Origin: Burkholderiaceae bacterium 16
GTDB taxonomy: Bacteria > Pseudomonadota > Gammaproteobacteria > Burkholderiales > Burkholderiaceae
Reading direction: 5' to 3'
Length of the DNA stretch: 64,000 bases
NCBI GenBank assembly: GCA_000955785.1
Contig: JYOD01000006.1
Coordinates: 59,256-123,255 of the forward strand
The notes below the pieces were generated by a model. The model was not told the DNA's origin. It saw only the letters and a list, made by a program, of their open reading frames with translations, and searched no databases. The position numbers and the translations under genes were made by a program. The stretch's first letter is position 1; every line of letters begins with the position of its first letter. Positions 60,054 to 64,000 of the stretch are shown in pieces.

Positions 60054-60725
60054 TTAAAGAATGCGGCGAACGTCGTCGACCGACGCGGTGCGGTCATTGC
60101 CGATATCGACGAGCACGCCGGTAGAGTCACCGCTGATGCTGTTGACCTTGCCGTACACCAGCGCCACCGGCGTGACATCCTTGCCGTTGGCGGTGGCAGT
60201 CACCTTGAAGCTGTAGTCACCATCCGCTACCGCGACGCCCGCGTCGTTCTTGCCGTCCCAGGCGATGTCGTGCACGCCGGCAACCTGGCCCTTCATGTCG
60301 ATGGTGCGCACGGTGTTGCCATCCTTGTCGAGCACCTGCACGGTGACCGCATCCGCGGTCGCGGGCAGGTCGACACCGATCTTGCCCGGCACGCCGCCCG
60401 CCACCGACGTGGCGCTGCCCGGCACCATTACCGTCTTGCCGATCAGTGCCGCGGAGTCCATGGCGCGGCTGGCGCTAACCTGGCCCAGCAGCGTATTCAG
60501 CGTGGCGTTCATGGTCTGCATGCCGCTCACCGTGCTGATCTGCGCCAGCTGCGTGGTCAGCTGCGAGTTGTCCATCGGGTTGAGCGGGTCCTGGTTGTTC
60601 ATCTGGGTGACCAGCATCTTCAGGAAATTGTTCTGCAGGTCGGCCGCGCTCGCGCTGCCGCTTTGCAGCGTATTGGCAATCCCGGCGGCGCTGGTGTTGT
60701 TGCTTGTGGCGGAGGTCGTAGTCAT
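60054..60725 (-). CDS. flgD: Hook-capping protein FlgD
   Basis: 223 residues. 'ADLQNNFLKMLVTQMNNQDP' 'LNPMDNSQLTTQLAQISTVS' is the diagnostic N-terminal region. The C-terminal FLG-type beta domain has 'VRTIDMKGQVAGVHDIAWDG' 'KNDAGVAVADGDYSFKVTAT'. It caps the growing hook. It follows flgC by 13 bases. Confidence 0.95.
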   Translation of the reverse strand: MTTTSATSNNTSAAGIANTLQSGSASAADLQNNFLKMLVTQMNNQDPLNPMDNSQLTTQLAQISTVSGMQTMNATLNTLLGQVSASRAMDSAALIGKTVMVPGSATSVAGGVPGKIGVDLPATADAVTVQVLDKDGNTVRTIDMKGQVAGVHDIAWDGKNDAGVAVADGDYSFKVTATANGKDVTPVALVYGKVNSISGDSTGVLVDIGNDRTASVDDVRRIL

Positions 60726-60738
60726 TGCGTATCCCGGT

Positions 60739-61146
60739 TTACTGACCGATGGTCAGTGTCTTGAGCATCATGTTCTTGGCGGTGTTGAGGACTTCCACGT
60801 TGGCCTGGTAGGAACGCGAGGCCGAGATCATGTTGACCATCTCCTCCACCGGGTTGACGTTTGGCATCGTCACGTAGCCGTCGGCGTTCGCCAGCGGATG
60901 CGTGGGGTTGTGGACCATGCGCGGCGGCGACGGATCCTCCAGCACGCCTTCCACCTGCACGCCGCCGATGTCGCTCTGGCCTGGTGTCGCGGCTAGGCCG
61001 AACACCACTTGCTTGGCGCGGTAAGGCTGGCCATTGGGGCCGACGGCACTGTCGGCATTGGCGAGGTTGGAGGCGGTCACGTTCAGGCGCTGCGACTGCG
61101 CAGCCATGGCCGAGCCGGCGACTTCGAAGATGTTCATGGCTGGCAT
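60739..61146 (-). CDS. flgC: Proximal rod protein FlgC
   Basis: 135 residues from ATG 61146 (GTGAG 5-9 bases upstream); an ATG three codons later also fits. '[20 protein letters not shown]' '[20 protein letters not shown]' at the start and '[20 protein letters not shown]' '[20 protein letters not shown]' at the end. Proximal rod. It follows flgB by 7 bases. Confidence 0.96.
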   Translation of the reverse strand: MPAMNIFEVAGSAMAAQSQRLNVTASNLANADSAVGPNGQPYRAKQVVFGLAATPGQSDIGGVQVEGVLEDPSPPRMVHNPTHPLANADGYVTMPNVNPVEEMVNMISASRSYQANVEVLNTAKNMMLKTLTIGQ

Positions 61147-61153
61147 GGTGCGC

Positions 61154-61567
61154 TCACTGCTGGATGGCTGACAGCATGGTTTTGATCTTGGCGCTCATCA
61201 CGGTGAGCCCGGATTCGAAATGCACCGCGTTGTCGGCAAAGGCGACGCGTTCGGTATCCATTTCGACCGTATTGCCATCGATACTCGACTGCATCGGGAT
61301 GCGGTACTCGAGGTTCCTCTCGTCGATCCCCGACGCCGACGCCTGGCCCGGCAAATGCCGCACCGACGTGGTGGACAGCGAAACGCCTTCGGCGCGCTTG
61401 CCCCGCTCGACGCTCTGCGCCAGCGTGCTGGAGAAATCAAAGTCGCGCGCCTTGTAGCCGGGTGTATCAGCGTGCGCGATATTGGAGGCAATCACTGATT
61501 GCCTCTGGGTCCGCAAGCTCAGCGCTTCTTGCTGGAAGCGCAATGCCGCATCGAGTCTGTCAATCAT
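61154..61567 (-). CDS. flgB: Proximal rod protein FlgB
   Basis: 137 residues. '[20 protein letters not shown]' '[20 protein letters not shown]' is the FlgB start, and '[20 protein letters not shown]' '[14 protein letters not shown]' the end. It is the first gene of the flgBCDEFGHIJKL unit and is divergent from flgA, with a 220-base shared promoter region. Confidence 0.96.
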   Translation of the reverse strand: MIDRLDAALRFQQEALSLRTQRQSVIASNIAHADTPGYKARDFDFSSTLAQSVERGKRAEGVSLSTTSVRHLPGQASASGIDERNLEYRIPMQSSIDGNTVEMDTERVAFADNAVHFESGLTVMSAKIKTMLSAIQQ

Positions 61568-61787
61568 GTCTGTGTCTCGCTGAAGGGGAGAGCGATGAAG
61601 GTCGACCTTTTCAGGTGTGTCATCTTAGGGGCGGCCCCGCCATGCCAATCGCACGAATAGGGCAAAGAAACCTGCGTATTTCGACCCGAGCAAGATTGCA
61701 GGGCTGCCTACAATGGGACCCGTTGTCACGCACGTGGCGCCCGCTCCCGCGGCGCGCCCCGCGTCGTTTTCTTGCCGGGATACACAC

Positions 61788-62507
61788 ATGAACACTCGTT
61801 TCCGGGCCGCCGCGGCGCGCGCCCTGCTCTGCGTGCTCGCCGCCGGCGGCACGCTGCCCGGCAGCGCCGGCGCGGCACCGCCCTCGCCTTTCACCGAAGA
61901 CCCGGTGCGTACCGCGGTCGAGCAGTTCCTCGAACGCCAGACCGCCGGCCTGCCCGGCAAGGCCAACATCCAGGTGGTGCCGCCTTCGGGCGGGCGCGCG
62001 CCGGATTGCCCGCTTCCCGAACCCTTCCTGCCGCCAGGCGCGTCGCCCTGGGGCCGCGTCTCCGTGGGCGTGCGCTGCGCGGGCGAGCGTCCGTGGACGC
62101 GCTATGTCCAGGCGCGCGTGTCGGTGGTTGCCGACTACTATGTGGCCGCGCGCAACCTCATGCCCGGCGAACCCGTCGACGCGGCCGACATGGAAGTCCG
62201 CCAGGGCGACCTTGCCTCGCTGCCGCGCGCGGTGGTGACCGATCCGCTGCAAGTGACCGGCGCGGTGGCGGCAAACCGCATCGCCGCGGGCTCGCCGTTG
62301 CGGATGGATCTGCTGAAGAAGGCCATTGCCGTACGGCAGGGGCAGAACGTGACCGTGGTGGTGGAAGGCGAATCGTTCCAGCTCAGCAGCGAAGGCAAGG
62401 TGATGGCCGACGCGCCGGTGGGCAACAACGTGCAGGTGCGGTTAAAGAACGGTCAGGTAGTCAATGCGCTGGTGCGCAGCGGTGACACGGTGGTGCTGCA
62501 ACAATAG
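61788..62507 (+). CDS. flgA: P-ring assembly chaperone FlgA
   Basis: 239 residues from ATG 61788; upstream in-frame codons lack a signal peptide. Signal (ARALLCVLAAGGTLPGSAGA) then a proline/glycine-rich region, and the C-terminal SAF domain 'YVAARNLMPGEPVDAADMEV' 'AVAANRIAAGSPLRMDLLKK' with 'VIVQSG'-like end (here 'VQVRLKNGQVVNALVRSGDT'). It helps FlgI polymerise in the periplasm. First gene of the divergent flgAMN unit. Confidence 0.95.
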   Translation: MNTRFRAAAARALLCVLAAGGTLPGSAGAAPPSPFTEDPVRTAVEQFLERQTAGLPGKANIQVVPPSGGRAPDCPLPEPFLPPGASPWGRVSVGVRCAGERPWTRYVQARVSVVADYYVAARNLMPGEPVDAADMEVRQGDLASLPRAVVTDPLQVTGAVAANRIAAGSPLRMDLLKKAIAVRQGQNVTVVVEGESFQLSSEGKVMADAPVGNNVQVRLKNGQVVNALVRSGDTVVLQQ

Positions 62508-62612
62508 GGGGACGCGGCCAGCGTGGCCCATGGGGTTACGCAACCGTCTCATGAGACAATGGCGCGCAGGGCCAGGGCCAGGAACGCGGGGCTTTCCGGC
62601 GCCATTTCACCC

Positions 62613-62639
62613 TAAAGTTTTGCCTGAGCCATCCGATAA
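62613..62639 (+). promoter_or_regulatory. FliA (sigma-28) promoter for flgMN
   Basis: TAAAGTTT (62613-62620), 11 bases, TCCGATAA (62632-62639): all but one position of the consensus TAAAGTTT-N11-GCCGATAA. It lies 28 bases before the flgM start, as expected for late expression of the anti-sigma factor. Confidence 0.9.
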
Positions 62640-62666
62640 GCCAAAGGTACCCAGCAAGGAATTACC

Positions 62667-62969
62667 GTGAAGATCAATCAGACCACCTCGTCGAGGGCAG
62701 GCGACACCGTCGACGGCGCCGTGCGCAGCGTGGCCGGCGCCCCCGGGCCGACCACGGCCCCGGATACGTCCAGCGTGCGCGTCAGCCCCCTGTCGGCCCA
62801 GGTGCGCGAGATCGGCGCCCGCCTGGTAGAAGATCATGACGACGATATCGATACCGGCAAGGTCGAGGAAATCCGCCAGGCCATCGCCGAAGGCCGGATC
62901 AGGATCGACCCCAGCAAGATCGCCGACGGCCTGCTCGCGTCCCTGCGTGAGCTGAACGGCGGCGCCTGA
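62667..62969 (+). CDS. flgM: Anti-sigma-28 factor FlgM
   Basis: 100 residues from GTG 62667 with AAGGA 6 bases upstream. The N-terminal half is flexible; the sigma-binding part is 'VRVSPLSAQVREIGARLVED' and 'DIDTGKVEEIRQAIAEGRIR' 'IDPSKIADGLLASLREL'. It holds FliA until the hook is complete and is then exported. It precedes flgN by 53 bases. Confidence 0.94.
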   Translation: MKINQTTSSRAGDTVDGAVRSVAGAPGPTTAPDTSSVRVSPLSAQVREIGARLVEDHDDDIDTGKVEEIRQAIAEGRIRIDPSKIADGLLASLRELNGGA

Positions 62970-63022
62970 GCCCTGCTGCGCGGCCATTTGTTTAGCCAAC
63001 CCATACCCACGATAGGCAAGCC

Positions 63023-63481
63023 ATGAGCCAGTCCCTGATCCAGAACCTGCGCCGCGAAACCGAGCTGGCGCAGAAATTCGCCGCCGTGCTAGGCGAGGAA
63101 AGAACCATGATCAAGGCCGGCGACTACCAGGCCCTGGCCGGGTTGCTGGAACGCAAGGTCGAACTGGCCGGCTTGCTGAGTGCCTTGACGCGCACCCGCG
63201 AGGCACAGATGGGGGCTTTGGGGATTCGCACCGGCGCGGGCGGACAATTGTTCGGGCGGCACATCGATGCGGGCGTTGAAGCCGCATGGCGGACGCTGGT
63301 GTTTGCCGCGCGCACCGCGCGCGATGCCAATGCGCTTAATTCCGCCGTGGTGGACGCGCATCTTGAATTCACCGAAGAGGCAATCCTGGCGCTGCGTCAG
63401 CGTGGGGATAATGCGACGCTCTACGGGAAGGATGGACGGACGCAGACTGGGCCGCAAGGGGTCAGCCTGGCCAGCGGCTGA
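63023..63481 (+). CDS. flgN: Flagellar export chaperone FlgN
   Basis: 152 residues, mainly helical: 'LIQNLRRETELAQKFAAVLG' 'EERTMIKAGDYQALAGLLER' fits the FlgN chaperone of FlgK/FlgL. 'AVVDAHLEFTEEAILALRQR' is the C-terminal helix. It should keep the junction proteins export-ready. It is the last recognised gene of the flagellar block. Confidence 0.9.
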   Translation: MSQSLIQNLRRETELAQKFAAVLGEERTMIKAGDYQALAGLLERKVELAGLLSALTRTREAQMGALGIRTGAGGQLFGRHIDAGVEAAWRTLVFAARTARDANALNSAVVDAHLEFTEEAILALRQRGDNATLYGKDGRTQTGPQGVSLASG

Positions 63482-63608
63482 TGGTTTCCGGATCTTGATT
63501 CTGGATCCGACCTGGACTGCCACTGGTTAGTCCGCAACATCAAGAAGCGGTTCTCGGGGGCCACCCGGATCAATGACCGCTCGGCAACAGAAGGCGACGG
63601 CTCCCCCC

Positions 63609-63839
63609 TCAGGCCGCCCCGGGCAGTGAGGTGAAACCACCTTTGACGTTGTTCACCGGCAGCTGCCAACGCTCGGCGAGCGGCAACCGTGCGAGCGCGA
63701 GACTCGCCTCGCGCAGCACGAAGCGAGTCCATGCGCCAATCAACGGCGTGCCTTCGAGATCCCCGATAAACACACCCGAGCCTTGCGCACCGAGCACCGG
63801 ATTGCTCCAGCGCAACATTGGACAAAAGCGCCCCATCAA
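63609..63839 (-). CDS. Unrecognised small protein or gene fragment
   Basis: 76 codons on the minus strand, with a TAG about 5 codons before the start. It reads 'MGRFCPMLRWSNPVLGAQGS' and 'SLALARLPLAERWQLPVNNV', with normal amino-acid composition, so it may be real coding sequence. It has no motif, signal or membrane segment that I can name. It might be a remnant, since the frame is short and lacks an obvious ribosome-binding site. Confidence 0.3.
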   Translation of the reverse strand: MMGRFCPMLRWSNPVLGAQGSGVFIGDLEGTPLIGAWTRFVLREASLALARLPLAERWQLPVNNVKGGFTSLPGAA

Positions 63840-63955
63840 ACCCCGAAGGCTCTAAGACTCGAAAACGTGAAGGAATTGCAAGAAAAAAGCGATGCCGCCA
63901 GAACCACGACCGGTGTAGCCGTGTGGAGCACCCGAGGGGCGGGCCACACCAACCC

Positions 63956-63995
63956 GCGATGCGAAGCGAGCCCCCCAAGCGATGCGAAGCGAGCC
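63956..63995. repeat. 17-bp direct repeat GCGATGCGAAGCGAGCC, two copies 23 bp apart
   Basis: Exact copies at 63956-63972 and 63979-63995. The period is 23 bases and more copies may lie beyond the window edge. No function can be assigned. Confidence 0.7.
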
Positions 63996-64000
63996 GTCAA

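Larger units (their letters stand above)
63482..64000. other. Right end of window: one small unrecognised frame and repeats
   Basis: 519 bases. CGGATC/GATCCG (around 63496-63515) is a weak hairpin after flgN. A minus-strand frame (63609-63839) is described separately. The 17-bp direct repeat is at 63956-63995. Downstream context is outside the window. Confidence 0.4.

Noticed and set aside
1..64000. CRISPR array, rRNA or tRNA genes, integrase or intact insertion sequence
   Set aside because: I looked for regularly spaced repeats, tRNA-like cloverleaf arms and transposase motifs and saw none; the short repeats found are isolated pairs.

Overview
The window looks like a Burkholderiales chromosome or chromid, most likely Cupriavidus or a close relative. 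The grounds are seven Bug/TctC-type periplasmic receptors, many LysR regulators beside small catabolic operons, and a GC-rich flgNMA / flgBCDEFGHIJKL cluster. The genus is inferred from protein character only; no rRNA or tRNA gene is present to confirm it.

The window splits in two near 50.4-50.9 kb. Bases 1 to about 50,400 are a mosaic of accessory catabolic modules. In order: (a) the 3' end of a LysR gene; (b) a minus-strand operon of polar amino-acid ABC importer, PLP serine/threonine-type dehydratase and RidA, with a divergent LysR; (c) a minus-strand operon of two-subunit TPP decarboxylase, aldehyde dehydrogenase, M14-type deacylase and a frameshifted hydrolase, with a divergent LysR; (d) two Bug genes; (e) a plus-strand GntR-Bug-crotonase-CaiB-MFS set; (f) a gene graveyard (internally deleted pyruvate kinase, acyl-CoA dehydrogenase tail); (g) a minus-strand LysR-CaiB-CitE-like lyase-Bug-hydroxyacid dehydrogenase set; (h) a sugar-acid type operon (VOC, HIBADH-like, IlvD/Edd, SAF-domain oxidoreductase, Bug, esterase remnant); (i) RraA-family aldolase/decarboxylase genes, with a tandem pair followed by an aminotransferase, Bug and hydrolase; (j) a ten-kb plus-strand module with an EthD-like protein, an MHS transporter, PxpB, PxpC, PxpA, a BCCP, a biotin carboxylase, a BCCP-like protein without the biotinyl lysine, and a Bug receptor.

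From 50.85 kb to about 63.5 kb lies the flagellar cluster: flgB to flgL on the minus strand, and flgA, flgM, flgN divergent on the plus strand. FliA-type promoters can be read before flgM and flgK. The last 0.5 kb holds one small unrecognised frame and a 17-bp direct repeat.

Two observations stand out. First, the tetranucleotide GATC is almost absent from the whole 50-kb accessory part (none found by eye in the first 44.8 kb, four after that), yet it is frequent from the first bases of flgL onward. That is a sharp compositional boundary and suggests long selection against GATC before the island reached this site. Second, module (j) contains every part of a split urea-carboxylase-like enzyme (biotin carboxylase, BCCP, and PxpB/PxpC, which are homologous to the urea-carboxylase carboxyltransferase domain) together with the PxpA hydrolase and a second, lysine-less BCCP-like protein. 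This could be a biotin-dependent lactam or amide carboxylase-hydrolase.
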